From the NCBI RefSeq assembly GCF_014201835.1, contig NZ_JACHFH010000017.1, positions 1-64,000 on the forward strand: a DNA stretch of 64,000 nucleotides, read 5' to 3'. The notes beneath the pieces are model-generated. The model made no database searches. It was not told the DNA's origin and was given only the letters and a program-made list of their open reading frames with translations. Both the position numbers and the translations under genes were made by a program. Positions within the stretch are counted from its first letter, which is position 1. The number at the start of each line of letters is the position of its first letter. Source of the DNA: Pectinatus brassicae (lineage in GTDB: Bacteria; Bacillota; Negativicutes; Selenomonadales; Selenomonadaceae). Positions 1 to 9,251 of the stretch are shown here, piece after piece.

Positions 1-151
1 CGTTGTGGCTATACTGTCTTTAGGAGTTTCCAGCATTTCAAGCAGTATTGGATTGGTCTTTTGCCAATCTCTATATGCATATTTCTATACATACTAACTA
101 GTTTGGTCGCCTGACTCATGACTGAAGTCACGAGTGTGCAGCTCCCATTTA
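1..151 (-). mobile_element. End of an IS200/IS605-like insertion interrupting recN (partial)
   Basis: The recN reading frame stops abruptly at 152, directly after the pentamer TTGAT (minus strand). From 151 leftwards the sequence is unrelated to recN and starts with a subterminal imperfect hairpin (ACTCGTGAC / GTCATGAGT, about 110-131). Hairpin ends without terminal inverted repeats, and insertion 3' to TTGAT, are hallmarks of some IS200/IS605 elements such as ISDra2. No transposase reading frame can be recognised in the 151 bases available, so the family call rests only on the hairpin and the junction. It could also be another insertion or a rearrangement junction. Confidence 0.5.
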
Positions 152-1531
152 ATCAAATACCATGATACCTATATCATCATTAACGGCCGTAACCGTTTTA
201 ATTGCCAGTGCTATTCTTGATAATTCACCACCAGAAGCCACCTTTGCCAAAGGCTGAATCTCTTCACCTAAATTAGCATTGAACATTATTTGGACAGATT
301 CCGTCCCTGACAATGTATACTCTTTTAAATCATGTACGGCAATAACAATTTGAGCATTAGCCATCCCAAGATCAAGCAGCTGTTTTTTTATCTTTTTTGC
401 TAAACTCTCAGCAGCAGTTTTACGCATTTTTTTTATCTGCGCTGCTATCTCGCCTAGTTTTGTTTCAGCTGTGTTTAATTCTATTTGTAATTGCTTTATT
501 ATTGTATCATAATTTTCTATCTCATCGAGTTCCTGACGAATTTTTTGCTGATAATTAAGTACATCTTCTACTGTAGGACCATATTTTCGGCATATTCTCT
601 CGATATCATCACTGCGCCGCAAAAAATTATTAAGTTCATTAGGATTAAAATCTATATCATCAGCATACTCGCGAATATCATACGAAACTTCCTGCAGTTG
701 GATATAGGCATCATCTATGATTTTTTTGGCATTTTCGAAATGATTATCATATTTAAGCAGTGTTTCTAAATTCTTCTGCACCAGTGATATTGCCGACAAA
801 ATAGTAATATCATCAGCATTATTAGATAAAGTATCATCAGTTATTTTTACTAAATCGGCTATTTTTTCATAATTAGAAAGTTTTTTTATTTTTTCTTCAA
901 TTTCCTGTGCTTCTTCTGGTTTTATGGCAATATTTTCTATTTCATCACTTTGCCAGCGCAGCATGTCCAGACGATCACTGTAATTTTGTGCTGCTAATTG
1001 TTTTTGTTCAAGCTTGTCTTTTAAATTATTATACTTGTTATAGGCAATATAATATTCATCATTATACTGCTTAAAATCTGCAATTGACTTATCAAGCAAA
1101 TCCAGCTGAGCCTGCGGCCGCAATAATGATTGATTCTCATTTTGACCATGGATATCAATCATTAATTCCCCTAATGTCTTTAATATTACTAATGGCACCT
1201 GGCAGCCATTTATTTGAATAATATTTTTCCCATTTTTATTGATTTGACGCATAACAATAATTTCGTCATTATCATCTAAAATAGCATTATTCGCTAAAAA
1301 AGCATGAATACTTTCACTGTTTATCGTAACGACAGCTTCTATACGCAAATAATCAGCATCATTTCTTATAGAATTGATGTTGGCTCTTTGTCCCATTAAA
1401 AGACTTAATGCCCCTAATAATAATGATTTACCGGCACCAGTTTCACCTGTGATAATATTAAGGCCACTGGTAAAATCAATTTGTATATGCCGGATAAGCG
1501 CAAAATTCCATACAGTTAATTTTTTCAGCAT
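149..1531 (-). pseudogene. recN: DNA repair ATPase RecN, truncated in Walker B
   Basis: RecN is an SMC-like ATPase of double-strand-break repair. The first residues (MLKKLTVWNFALI) and Walker A (GETGAGKS, around residue 30) are intact, followed by the long coiled coil and the signature motif ASGGELSRIALA near residue 435. The protein ends at residue 460 with IMVFD and an immediate TAA. Full RecN proteins are about 550-570 residues and continue here with the Walker B glutamate and the C-terminal ATPase lobe. The break falls between the Walker B Asp and Glu codons, so ATP hydrolysis should be lost. It is the last gene of the argR cluster in this window, 31 bases after argR. The missing 3' part may lie beyond the insertion, outside the window. 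Confidence 0.9.
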
Positions 1532-1562
1532 ATAATGTAATCACCCTCTTTACCGCTAGTAA

Positions 1563-2015
1563 TTATGCCATAAATTTTTCTAATTTTTTCATGATTTTGT
1601 CCACGGCAGAAACAGGCTTTATAACTATAAATATATTATCATCACCGGCAACTGTTCCAATTATTTCCGGCCATTTAGCATAATCCAGTGTAGATGCTAC
1701 TGCATTAGCAGTACCCGGCAGTGTTTTTATAACAATAATATTCTCACTAAAATCAAGCTGTACAACACTGTCATGAAAGAGTCGCTCCATCCTGTTTTTC
1801 GAAAAGAAGAATTTTTTATCTGATGGACAGGCATAGCGATATCTGCCGTCATCAGTTGGTATTTTTATCAGCATCATTTCTTTTATGTCACGCGACACCG
1901 TAGCCTGGGTTACTTCAATATGATGGTTGCGTAATGCCTCGGCCAGTTCTTCCTGAGTCTCTATAACAGAATTTTCAATAATGCTTTTTATTTTTTCATG
2001 TCGTAATGATTTCAA
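1563..2015 (-). CDS. argR: Arginine repressor ArgR
   Basis: A 150-residue ArgR/AhrC-family regulator. It controls arginine biosynthesis and catabolism genes as an arginine-bound hexamer. The N-terminal winged helix-turn-helix carries the family signature TQATVSRDIKEM (around residues 36-47), and the C-terminal oligomerisation/arginine-binding domain carries GTVAGDDNIFIV. The length matches the family. It sits between mnmM and recN, the common Firmicute arrangement, and starts six bases after the mnmM stop. No ARG box was identified by eye. Confidence 0.95.
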   Translation of the reverse strand: MKSLRHEKIKSIIENSVIETQEELAEALRNHHIEVTQATVSRDIKEMMLIKIPTDDGRYRYACPSDKKFFFSKNRMERLFHDSVVQLDFSENIIVIKTLPGTANAVASTLDYAKWPEIIGTVAGDDNIFIVIKPVSAVDKIMKKLEKFMA

Positions 2016-2021
2016 TTTTTC

Positions 2022-2582
2022 TCACCCCTGTTTTTCTATCCAGCATAAGGCTGGTGCATTTTGATGATTGTGCAGCTGATACCAGCCAACAGTATAAATA
2101 TGCTTATCTAATTTCTGTGTATATTTTAATAAAGACATATATTCTTCATTTCCTGCCATATGTCCTGGATACGCCAAAATAGAAATGACACCATTTGTCT
2201 GCAGTTGATCCAGTACAATACTGACCGCTGCTAATGTCGTAGTATTATCTGTTGTCAAACTATGGTTGGCTTTGGGCAGATAGCCTAAATTAAACATAGC
2301 TGCATCTATTTTCTTGTCAGCAGTAATATATTTTTTTACATTACTGTGTGAATCACATATATATTCAATGCGATTTTTATAATCAATAGTTTTCCGCTTG
2401 GTATTTTCAATAGCTTCTTGCTGTATATCAAAAGCATAAATCTGTGCTTTTGGCGCATTTACTGCCAAAAATAAGGTATCATTGCCATTACCACAGGTTG
2501 CATCAACTACTATTTTAGCATCCCTTAGTGCTCCTTTTAAAAGCAAATGGCTGACTTCAATAGTATTACTGTATTTCTGCAT
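2022..2582 (-). CDS. mnmM: Class I SAM-dependent methyltransferase, MnmM (YtqB)-like
   Basis: A 186-residue Rossmann methyltransferase with a SAM-binding motif I VDATCGNGNDTLFLA (residues about 27-41) and NLGYLP (near residue 98), as in B. subtilis YtqB. YtqB has been assigned as MnmM, which methylates aminomethyl-thiouridine at the tRNA wobble position. The start codon overlaps the 3' end of nadK by 17 bases, suggesting translational coupling. The family assignment is firm. The tRNA substrate is inferred from the family. Confidence 0.8.
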   Translation of the reverse strand: MQKYSNTIEVSHLLLKGALRDAKIVVDATCGNGNDTLFLAVNAPKAQIYAFDIQQEAIENTKRKTIDYKNRIEYICDSHSNVKKYITADKKIDAAMFNLGYLPKANHSLTTDNTTTLAAVSIVLDQLQTNGVISILAYPGHMAGNEEYMSLLKYTQKLDKHIYTVGWYQLHNHQNAPALCWIEKQG

Positions 2583-3432
2583 TTGAATTACTCCGAACCA
2601 ATTTATTTAATAGGATTTTATAATAATTTTTATCATCAAATTTTATTATTTGTGCTAAAAAAGGAGCTTTACTTATTAATATCTGTTCATCAGAATTAAT
2701 CGGATATACTGCCTGTCCATCAAATGTTAATATTACCTGCTGGCGTGTGTCTTTTACTTTTATATCAATTTGTTCTGTCTCATTTATAACCATCGGCCGC
2801 ACATAAAATGTATGTGGACATATCGGCGTAACCAGCAGTACCTTTGCCTTAGGATTTATGATAGGACCGCCCGCCGATAAAGAGTACGCCGTTGAACCAG
2901 TCGGGGTAGAAACAATTAATCCATCTGCCCGGTAATCAGCAACTTTATACGCATCAAGTTCCAGCTGCAAACCTACCATACGGGCAACACCAGCGCTTGT
3001 AATTACTATATCATTAACTGCGTAGCCAGCCAAGGTAAGTTTATCATCCTTCTTGATATACCCCGCCAGCATCAACCGCTGTTCTATGTTATATTTTCCC
3101 GATAATATTTTACATAATTTATTTTCCAATTCGCTTATCTCAATATCAGCGAGAAAACCTAAATTACCAATATTAATGCCGCACACAGGAATTCCCTGTG
3201 GTGCCAGCAAACGACAAACCCCCAGCAATGTCCCATCGCCGCCAATACTGAGTCCGACATCAATATCAGCCTGCAAAATATCAGCCACAGCCAAATTTTC
3301 ATAATTAAAAAACTTGGCTATATCCTCAGCTAAAACTACCTGAGCATCATGTTCAATAAAAAATTTTATAATCCTGTCTAATAAAGACTTGCTTTCTTTT
3401 TTAGTGTAATTAGGAAAAATACCTATTTTCAT
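2566..3432 (-). CDS. nadK: NAD kinase
   Basis: A 288-residue ATP-NAD kinase that makes NADP+ in the cytoplasm. The diagnostic GGDGTLL motif (around residues 64-70) and the conserved TPTGSTAYSLSAGGP segment (around 175-189) are present. The start ATG is preceded by GAGGCG at a five-base spacing. It lies 20 bases after tlyA and overlaps mnmM, in one transcription unit. Confidence 0.96.
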   Translation of the reverse strand: MKIGIFPNYTKKESKSLLDRIIKFFIEHDAQVVLAEDIAKFFNYENLAVADILQADIDVGLSIGGDGTLLGVCRLLAPQGIPVCGINIGNLGFLADIEISELENKLCKILSGKYNIEQRLMLAGYIKKDDKLTLAGYAVNDIVITSAGVARMVGLQLELDAYKVADYRADGLIVSTPTGSTAYSLSAGGPIINPKAKVLLVTPICPHTFYVRPMVINETEQIDIKVKDTRQQVILTFDGQAVYPINSDEQILISKAPFLAQIIKFDDKNYYKILLNKLVRSNSNAEIQ

Positions 3433-3451
3433 CGTTTCGCCTCAGTCATCA

Positions 3452-4276
3452 TCAATGATGTGATTTTTTATCTAAATCTTTATGTGCATCTGTTACAATG
3501 CCGTCTATAACAGCATCATCAATAGTCATTGCAGCTGCTGTCTGTGAATTACTTAAATGAATAAGGTATTCAATATTACCTTCTGGTCCCTTTATGGGGG
3601 AAAAAGTAAGGGCCTTAATTATAAACCCTGTTTCGAGCGAAAAATCAACAATTTTTTTAATAACGGCCTTATGTACTGCAGGCTCTTTAACTACACCTTT
3701 TTTACCGACAAATTCGCGTCCAGCCTCAAACTGAGGTTTTATAAGTGCCGCAATTTCCCCATCAGCCATAAGCAGCGTTTTTGCAACTGGCAGTACCTTC
3801 TCTAATGAAATAAACGCAACATCAATTGAAGCAAAATCTGCTAATTCGCCCAAATCGGTTGGTGTCACATAACGAATATTTGTTCGCTCCATATTTATAA
3901 CACGTTCATCGGTTCTAAGTGCCCAAGCCAGCTGTCCATACCCAACATCAATGGCAAATACCTTTTTGGCACCGTTTTTTAACGCACAATCAGTAAAACC
4001 ACCGGTTGAGGCACCTATATCAATACAAACTTTATCCTGCAGATCAAGGTCAAAAGCACTGATGGCTTTTTCTAGTTTTAAACCGCCGCGGCTTACATAA
4101 CCGATGCTGTCACCTAATACCCGGATGGGAAGTTCTGGATCGATCATCGTTCCAGCCTTATCTATTTTTTGTTCATTGACAAGCACCAGTCCAGCCATAA
4201 TTGTAGCCTTGGCTCTTTCCCTGCTTGGTTCCAAGCCTTTTTCCACTAATACTACGTCTAATCGTTGTTTTTTCAT
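3452..4276 (-). CDS. tlyA: TlyA family RNA 2'-O-methyltransferase
   Basis: A 274-residue protein with an N-terminal S4 RNA-binding domain (MKKQRLDVVLVEKGLEPSRE) and an FtsJ-like Rossmann methyltransferase domain (CIDIGASTGGFTDC, residues about 84-97). TlyA proteins methylate cytidine 2'-hydroxyls of rRNA and were formerly called hemolysins. The start overlaps the dxs stop (ATGA-type junction at 4276), as is common in dxs-tlyA operons. Confidence 0.92.
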   Translation of the reverse strand: MKKQRLDVVLVEKGLEPSRERAKATIMAGLVLVNEQKIDKAGTMIDPELPIRVLGDSIGYVSRGGLKLEKAISAFDLDLQDKVCIDIGASTGGFTDCALKNGAKKVFAIDVGYGQLAWALRTDERVINMERTNIRYVTPTDLGELADFASIDVAFISLEKVLPVAKTLLMADGEIAALIKPQFEAGREFVGKKGVVKEPAVHKAVIKKIVDFSLETGFIIKALTFSPIKGPEGNIEYLIHLSNSQTAAAMTIDDAVIDGIVTDAHKDLDKKSHH

Positions 4277-6159
4277 TAAATAACTCCATTATCAGCTATA
4301 TTTTTTATATTTGCTGCAATCTTTTCCGCTGTAAGATTATTATCAGCTAGCAATTCATTGCGTGGTCCCTGGGGAATAAACACATCCGGCAGACCCATAC
4401 GTATTACATTATTCATTGCTATATGATTATCAGCCAATAATTCCAATACAGCTGAACCAAAACCGCCAGCTAATACATTTTCTTCTATTGTAACAATGTA
4501 TTTTTTATTTTTCACTGTTTCTAATATTAATTGTTCATCAAGTGGCTTTATAAATCTGGCATTTATGATACTGCAGCTGATATTATCCATCGCTAATATT
4601 CCTGCCGCTTCTATTGCAGGATAGACCATCGTTCCCGCTGCGATAATCAAAATTTCCCCATTATCCTGCAGCAATTCAGCCTTACCAATAGATAAATTCT
4701 GCAAACCAGAATCGAGCGATACACCTACGGCCTGACCACGCGGATAACGAATAACCATTGGCTTATCAATACTAGCTGCTGTATATATTAAATGGCGAAA
4801 CTCATTTTCATCCTTTGGTGCGCTAATAATAATATCCGGTATATTACGCAGAAAAGAATAATCAAATACACCATGGTGTGTTGGTCCATCTTCACCGACA
4901 ATCCCTGCTCTGTCCAGACAAATGACCACTGGCAATTTTTGCAGGCAGATATCATGTAAAATTTGGTCATAACCACGCTGGGCAAAGGTTGAATACAATG
5001 CCACAAACGGTTTTTTGCCGGCAGCTGCCAAGCCTGCTGCCATAGTTAAAGCATGCTCTTCAGCGATACCTACATCGAAAAATCTTTGTGGATAAATTTT
5101 GGCAAAATTACTAAGTCCGGTTCCATCTGGCATGGCTGCCGTTATCGCCACTATTTTTTCATTTTCACCCGCCAGCTGCAGCAAAGTCTGGCTGAAAACA
5201 TTTGTATAGGTTGGAACAGCAGCAGCTTTTTTTAGTGCCTGCCCCGTAGTAACATCAAAGCTGCCGACACCATGAAATTTAGCAGGTGCCTGCTCTGCTG
5301 GTAAATAACCTTTGCCTTTTTTGGTAAATACATGCAGCAGTACTGGCCCAGACATATTTTTTATCCGCTGCAATACACTTATAACTGCATCTAAATCATT
5401 ACCGTCTACAGGACCAATATACGACAGTCCCATTTCCTCAAACAATCCACCAGCTATAAAAGCATTTTTCACGCTGTCCTTTAATATTTCCGCTGTTTTA
5501 TATACAGTCTGACCTACCTTAGGCAGAGCTGACAACAATTTACCAAAATCTTTTTTTACCTTTGTATATTCAGGTGCTGTACGAATTTGCGACAAATAGC
5601 CTGATAACGCCCCAACATTTTTAGCAATGGACATCTCGTTATCATTTAAAATAATAAGCATATCTTTTTTCATTGCTCCAACATTGTTTAAGGCCTCAAA
5701 AGCTTCACCGCCGGTAAGTGCTCCATCACCGATTACAGCGATAACTTTATATTTGGCATTATCAATATCACGTGCTGCCGCTATTCCCAAAGCTGCTGAA
5801 ATCGAAGTACTGGCATGACCAACACCGAAAGCATCATATTTACTCTCAAACCTGTTAGGAAAACCAGTTATGCCATTTTTCTGCCGCAGTGTACCAAATT
5901 TATCACGTCGTCCTGATAATATTTTATGTGCATAAGCCTGATGCCCTACATCCCATATTAATTTATCACTAGGAAAATTAAAAGCCTTATATAGGGCAAT
6001 GGTAAGCTCTACTGTCCCTAAGCTTGGGGCTAAATGTCCGCCATTTTTAGCAACGGTATTGATTATAAGCTCACGCAATTCCCCAGCTAATTGCTGCAAT
6101 TGCTGCGGCAATAGCAATTTTAAATCATCCGGCTCATTCATTTTTTTTAAGATACCCAA
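4276..6159 (-). CDS. dxs: 1-deoxy-D-xylulose-5-phosphate synthase
   Basis: First enzyme of the methylerythritol-phosphate isoprenoid pathway; it condenses pyruvate with glyceraldehyde-3-phosphate using thiamine diphosphate. The cofactor motif GDGALTGGEAFEALNN followed by NDNEMSI, the GHASTSISAALG segment and the transketolase pyrimidine domain (DRAGIVGEDGPTHHG) are all present. I place the start at the TTG at 6159-6157: GGAG lies seven bases upstream, and a longer frame starting at 6177 would put this Shine-Dalgarno sequence inside the gene. That gives 627 residues. The start lies 15 bases beyond the ispA stop. Confidence 0.94.
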   Translation of the reverse strand: MGILKKMNEPDDLKLLLPQQLQQLAGELRELIINTVAKNGGHLAPSLGTVELTIALYKAFNFPSDKLIWDVGHQAYAHKILSGRRDKFGTLRQKNGITGFPNRFESKYDAFGVGHASTSISAALGIAAARDIDNAKYKVIAVIGDGALTGGEAFEALNNVGAMKKDMLIILNDNEMSIAKNVGALSGYLSQIRTAPEYTKVKKDFGKLLSALPKVGQTVYKTAEILKDSVKNAFIAGGLFEEMGLSYIGPVDGNDLDAVISVLQRIKNMSGPVLLHVFTKKGKGYLPAEQAPAKFHGVGSFDVTTGQALKKAAAVPTYTNVFSQTLLQLAGENEKIVAITAAMPDGTGLSNFAKIYPQRFFDVGIAEEHALTMAAGLAAAGKKPFVALYSTFAQRGYDQILHDICLQKLPVVICLDRAGIVGEDGPTHHGVFDYSFLRNIPDIIISAPKDENEFRHLIYTAASIDKPMVIRYPRGQAVGVSLDSGLQNLSIGKAELLQDNGEILIIAAGTMVYPAIEAAGILAMDNISCSIINARFIKPLDEQLILETVKNKKYIVTIEENVLAGGFGSAVLELLADNHIAMNNVIRMGLPDVFIPQGPRNELLADNNLTAEKIAANIKNIADNGVI

Positions 6160-6173
6160 AGAAATTCTCCTTA

Positions 6174-7049
6174 TCAATTCTGTCTGGTCAGAAGATATTT
6201 TGCCAAAGATTGTAGAAAATCAGCCGTATCGCCAAATATGTCCAATGCCTGCACAGCGTTATCAACTGATGCTTTTGCTAATTTCTGTGCTTTTTCCAAT
6301 GATAATAACGATACATATGTTGATTTGTGATTTTTTTCATCACTGCCGACTGGTTTGCCAATTTTTTCATTATCACCAATTACATCTAATATATCATCGG
6401 TTATTTGAAAAGCCAAACCAAATTCTTTGGCATATCTAGTCAAAGCCTGCAGCTGCTCATCACTGGCCTCAGCTAAAATTGCCCCTATCCGTATTGCCGC
6501 ACAAAATAATGCACCGGTTTTGGCACTATGAAGCTTGCGCAGTTCATCAATATTAATTCTTTTATTTTCTGACTGAAGGTCAATAACCTGTCCGCCTACC
6601 ATTCCTTCTGCTCCTGCAGCATAGGCCAATTCTTTTATCACCTTGAGCAAAATATCCGGCTTTACTGTATTCACTGAAGTGATAATATCAAAAGCCATGG
6701 TTAAGAGAGCGTCTCCCGCCAAAATTGCCGTTGCATCACCATAAACTTTATGGTTGGTCAATTTCCCGCGCCGATAATCATCATTATCCATAGCCGGCAA
6801 ATCATCATGGATAAGTGAATACGTATGTACAAATTCCAAAGCACAGGCTATACGGCAAAAAGCTTCACCATTTGTACCTGCTGCATCGGCTGCCGCCATG
6901 AGCATTATCGGACGCAGTCTTTTACCGCCAGCTGAAAGACTATAATTCATTGAATCAGCCAAAATACTGTTCAATGCTGTATTGGCTGGATAAATTTTTG
7001 TCAGTTCATTATTGACTAATTCAATTTTTCTTTTCATATAATCATTCAT
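6174..7049 (-). CDS. ispA: Farnesyl/geranyl diphosphate synthase
   Basis: A short-chain trans-prenyl transferase supplying C15 diphosphate downstream of Dxs. Both aspartate-rich motifs are visible: DDLPAMDNDD (first DDxxD) and DDILD (second). KHKVYGD-type and GGQVIDLQSE segments fit the family. I choose the ATG at 7049 (MNDYMKRK), which has AAGGGA ten bases upstream; a frame extension to 7073 exists but has no ribosome-binding site. That gives 291 residues. The start overlaps the xseB stop, indicating coupling. Confidence 0.93.
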   Translation of the reverse strand: MNDYMKRKIELVNNELTKIYPANTALNSILADSMNYSLSAGGKRLRPIMLMAAADAAGTNGEAFCRIACALEFVHTYSLIHDDLPAMDNDDYRRGKLTNHKVYGDATAILAGDALLTMAFDIITSVNTVKPDILLKVIKELAYAAGAEGMVGGQVIDLQSENKRINIDELRKLHSAKTGALFCAAIRIGAILAEASDEQLQALTRYAKEFGLAFQITDDILDVIGDNEKIGKPVGSDEKNHKSTYVSLLSLEKAQKLAKASVDNAVQALDIFGDTADFLQSLAKYLLTRQN

Positions 7050-7293
7050 TGTCACTATGTCCCTTCGTCTCAATGCTCAAAGGCTTTTGCATGCCCGCTG
7101 CATCTATTTCTGCCAAATCACAGACAGTTTTATCGGCTTTATCTAATTCACTGCGGCAAAACGTTACTAAATCAGTTGCCTCTTTATATTTTTTCAATAT
7201 ATTTTCAAGCGACAGGTTGCCCGCTTCAAGTTCTGCCACCACTTCTTCTAAATTTGTTACTGACTCTTCAAAATTTTGTTTTTTTCGCGGCAT
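7042..7293 (-). CDS. xseB: Exodeoxyribonuclease VII small subunit
   Basis: An 83-residue helical protein with the family pattern FEESVTNLEEVVAELEAGNLSLE (residues 7-29), which forms the coiled coil binding XseA. Exonuclease VII degrades single-stranded DNA. It sits two bases after xseA and overlaps ispA, the standard Firmicute order. Confidence 0.94.
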   Translation of the reverse strand: MPRKKQNFEESVTNLEEVVAELEAGNLSLENILKKYKEATDLVTFCRSELDKADKTVCDLAEIDAAGMQKPLSIETKGHSDNE

Positions 7294-7295
7294 GT

Positions 7296-8495
7296 TTATT
7301 TTCCCTCCATTATTTCGTCAACTGTTGCTGAAAAGAAGCCGTCAGATACATTTATCTGTATTTGTTCAGTTTTTTTTATCTTTTTAATACTGTTGACCAG
7401 CTGTTTATCCTTATAAATCATGCTATAGCCTCTTTGCAGGGCAGCATGCGGATCAAGCAATAATAATTTTTCTGCTAAAATATCCAGAGAATGCTTTTTC
7501 TCTGTAATATATTTATCGCATATATCATTTATTTTTAACTGCAGTGTATCAATGCACTGATATTTAGTATCCAATAATTTATAGGGCTGTTTAAACACAT
7601 GGCTTTGCTGACAATTATTTAAACGCTCCCGATAATACTGTAGCTGCTGACAAACTAAATTATATATTTTAGTACGATAAAGTTCAATTTTTTGTAATTG
7701 TTCTTCCCGTGCCGGCACACAAAACTCAGCTGCCTGTGAAGGAGTAGCCGCCCGCATATCACTGACAAAATCCGTAAGGGTATAATCAGTTTCATGTCCT
7801 ACAGCTGAAACGATCGGAATTTTAGATTTAAACACCGTACGTACAACATCTTCATCATTAAATGACCATAAATCTTCAATTGAACCACCACCGCGCCCCA
7901 TTATAATAACATCACATAATTTATGTTTATTAAAAAATTTTAATGCTGCCGTAATTTCTTCAGCTGATCCCTGACCTTGAACTTTTACCGGATACAACAA
8001 TAATTTAACAGTAGGATTTCGCAAGGAGGCCACATGAAAAATGTCATGTAGTACCGCACCAGTCTTTGATGTTATTATACCAATGCACTTAGGATAAAGC
8101 GGCAGCGGTTTTTTATAAATTTCCTCAAACAATCCCTCATTGGCTAATTTTTTCTTTAATTGTTCATAATAAAGATTAAGCTCACCTACGCCATCAGGAA
8201 TCAACTGGGATACATACAGTTGATATGCTCCATCCCGTTCATATACACCAATATTACCACAAGCTATTACCTTCATACCATTTTCCGGACGAAATTTTAT
8301 TTTTTGTGCTGCCCTACGGAAAACAACTGTCTTTATAGCCGACTTATCATCTTTAAGGGTTAGATAACAATGACCTGACGTATGTAATTTAAAATTGGAA
8401 ATCTCGCCGCGCACCATGATTTTTTGCAAAATATTATCGGCAGAAATAAGATTATATATGTAATTATTAATTTCGCTGACGTTATAAATCGTCAT
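7296..8495 (-). CDS. xseA: Exodeoxyribonuclease VII large subunit
   Basis: A 399-residue XseA with an N-terminal OB fold (VRGEISNFKLHTSGHCYLTLKD) and the catalytic core including the GRGGGSIEDLWSFNDE motif and the DYTLTDFVSDMRAATPSQAAE segment. Length matches the family. It is the first gene after the nusB terminator, so it either has its own promoter in 8496-8515 or depends on read-through. Confidence 0.95.
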   Translation of the reverse strand: MTIYNVSEINNYIYNLISADNILQKIMVRGEISNFKLHTSGHCYLTLKDDKSAIKTVVFRRAAQKIKFRPENGMKVIACGNIGVYERDGAYQLYVSQLIPDGVGELNLYYEQLKKKLANEGLFEEIYKKPLPLYPKCIGIITSKTGAVLHDIFHVASLRNPTVKLLLYPVKVQGQGSAEEITAALKFFNKHKLCDVIIMGRGGGSIEDLWSFNDEDVVRTVFKSKIPIVSAVGHETDYTLTDFVSDMRAATPSQAAEFCVPAREEQLQKIELYRTKIYNLVCQQLQYYRERLNNCQQSHVFKQPYKLLDTKYQCIDTLQLKINDICDKYITEKKHSLDILAEKLLLLDPHAALQRGYSMIYKDKQLVNSIKKIKKTEQIQINVSDGFFSATVDEIMEGK

Positions 8496-8517
8496 TTTTT
8501 ATCCTCTTCAAACAAAA

Positions 8518-8541
8518 AGCCGGGCATTAGCCCGGCTTTTA
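8518..8541 (-). terminator. Intrinsic terminator after nusB
   Basis: A perfect 7-bp GC-rich stem (GCCGGGC / GCCCGGC) with a four-base loop, flanked by A and T runs on both sides. It lies right after the nusB stop codon on the minus strand and may act in both directions. It separates the asp23-nusB unit from xseA. Confidence 0.85.
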
Positions 8542-8542
8542 A

Positions 8543-8947
8543 TTATTCTCTCACAATTGAACCCAAGATGCCATTAATAAAACGACCGGAATCGTCTGTT
8601 CCAAATTGTTTTGCTAGTTCAACAGCCTCATTTATTATTATTTTTGGTGTTAAATTTTCATCGCCGAATTCCAATTCATAAACAGCAATACGTAAAATAT
8701 TTCTATCTACTGCCGGCATTCTGTCTAAACGCCAATCACCAGAAACAGCACTGATTTTTTCATCAATATACTGTTTATTATCTATCGCGCCGTTTATAAG
8801 CTCATACATATATGATGAATCAGATTCTTTTAATGTTTTTGTAATATCCAAAACTGCATTAATAGCGTTTTCTTTGTCCAGAATATTATTAAAATCCAGC
8901 TGAAATAATGTTTGTAGAGCTGCACAGCGAGCCTGCCTACGACTCAT
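8543..8947 (-). CDS. nusB: Transcription antitermination factor NusB
   Basis: A 134-residue all-helical RNA-binding protein that acts with NusE in antitermination of rRNA operons. The start (MSRRQARCAALQTLFQLDF) and end (NEAVELAKQFGTDDSGRFINGILGSI) match the family. It is the last gene of the asp23-amaP-DUF2273-nusB unit. Confidence 0.95.
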   Translation of the reverse strand: MSRRQARCAALQTLFQLDFNNILDKENAINAVLDITKTLKESDSSYMYELINGAIDNKQYIDEKISAVSGDWRLDRMPAVDRNILRIAVYELEFGDENLTPKIIINEAVELAKQFGTDDSGRFINGILGSIVRE

Positions 8948-8966
8948 AAATTAAAACTTCTCCTTT

Positions 8967-9227
8967 TTATCGACGAAATATCGGCGGAATTATTTTTTGG
9001 ACTATATCCAAGAAATTTTCTGCCACATCTGATAAATCATCGTTTTTATCTATTTTATTTCCAATAAACAACCCTGCGCCAGTAAAAATTATAACAAATA
9101 ATGTCTTAAAAAAACCAAAAACTAAAATAGCCACGCTTATTATAAAACCCAAGCTAAAGCCTATTGTCTTTGCGCGATGGTTCTGCCACAAATTAGTTAT
9201 ACATTTTTTCCAGGAAAAATTGTCCAT
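8967..9227 (-). CDS. DUF2273 small membrane protein
   Basis: An 86-residue protein with two adjacent hydrophobic segments (roughly residues 22-40 and 42-57) and the GFSLGFIISV / GLFIGNKID pattern of DUF2273. Members are found between amaP and asp23-type genes and are thought to belong to the same envelope-stress assembly. The function is not established. Confidence 0.85.
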   Translation of the reverse strand: MDNFSWKKCITNLWQNHRAKTIGFSLGFIISVAILVFGFFKTLFVIIFTGAGLFIGNKIDKNDDLSDVAENFLDIVQKIIPPIFRR

Positions 9228-9251
9228 AACCTACTCCAAAATAACTCTTTA

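Noticed and set aside
5053-5818. Open frames on the plus strand opposite dxs, and similar frames opposite other housekeeping genes
   Set aside because: They are antisense shadows of well-identified genes, with no ribosome-binding sites or recognisable products.
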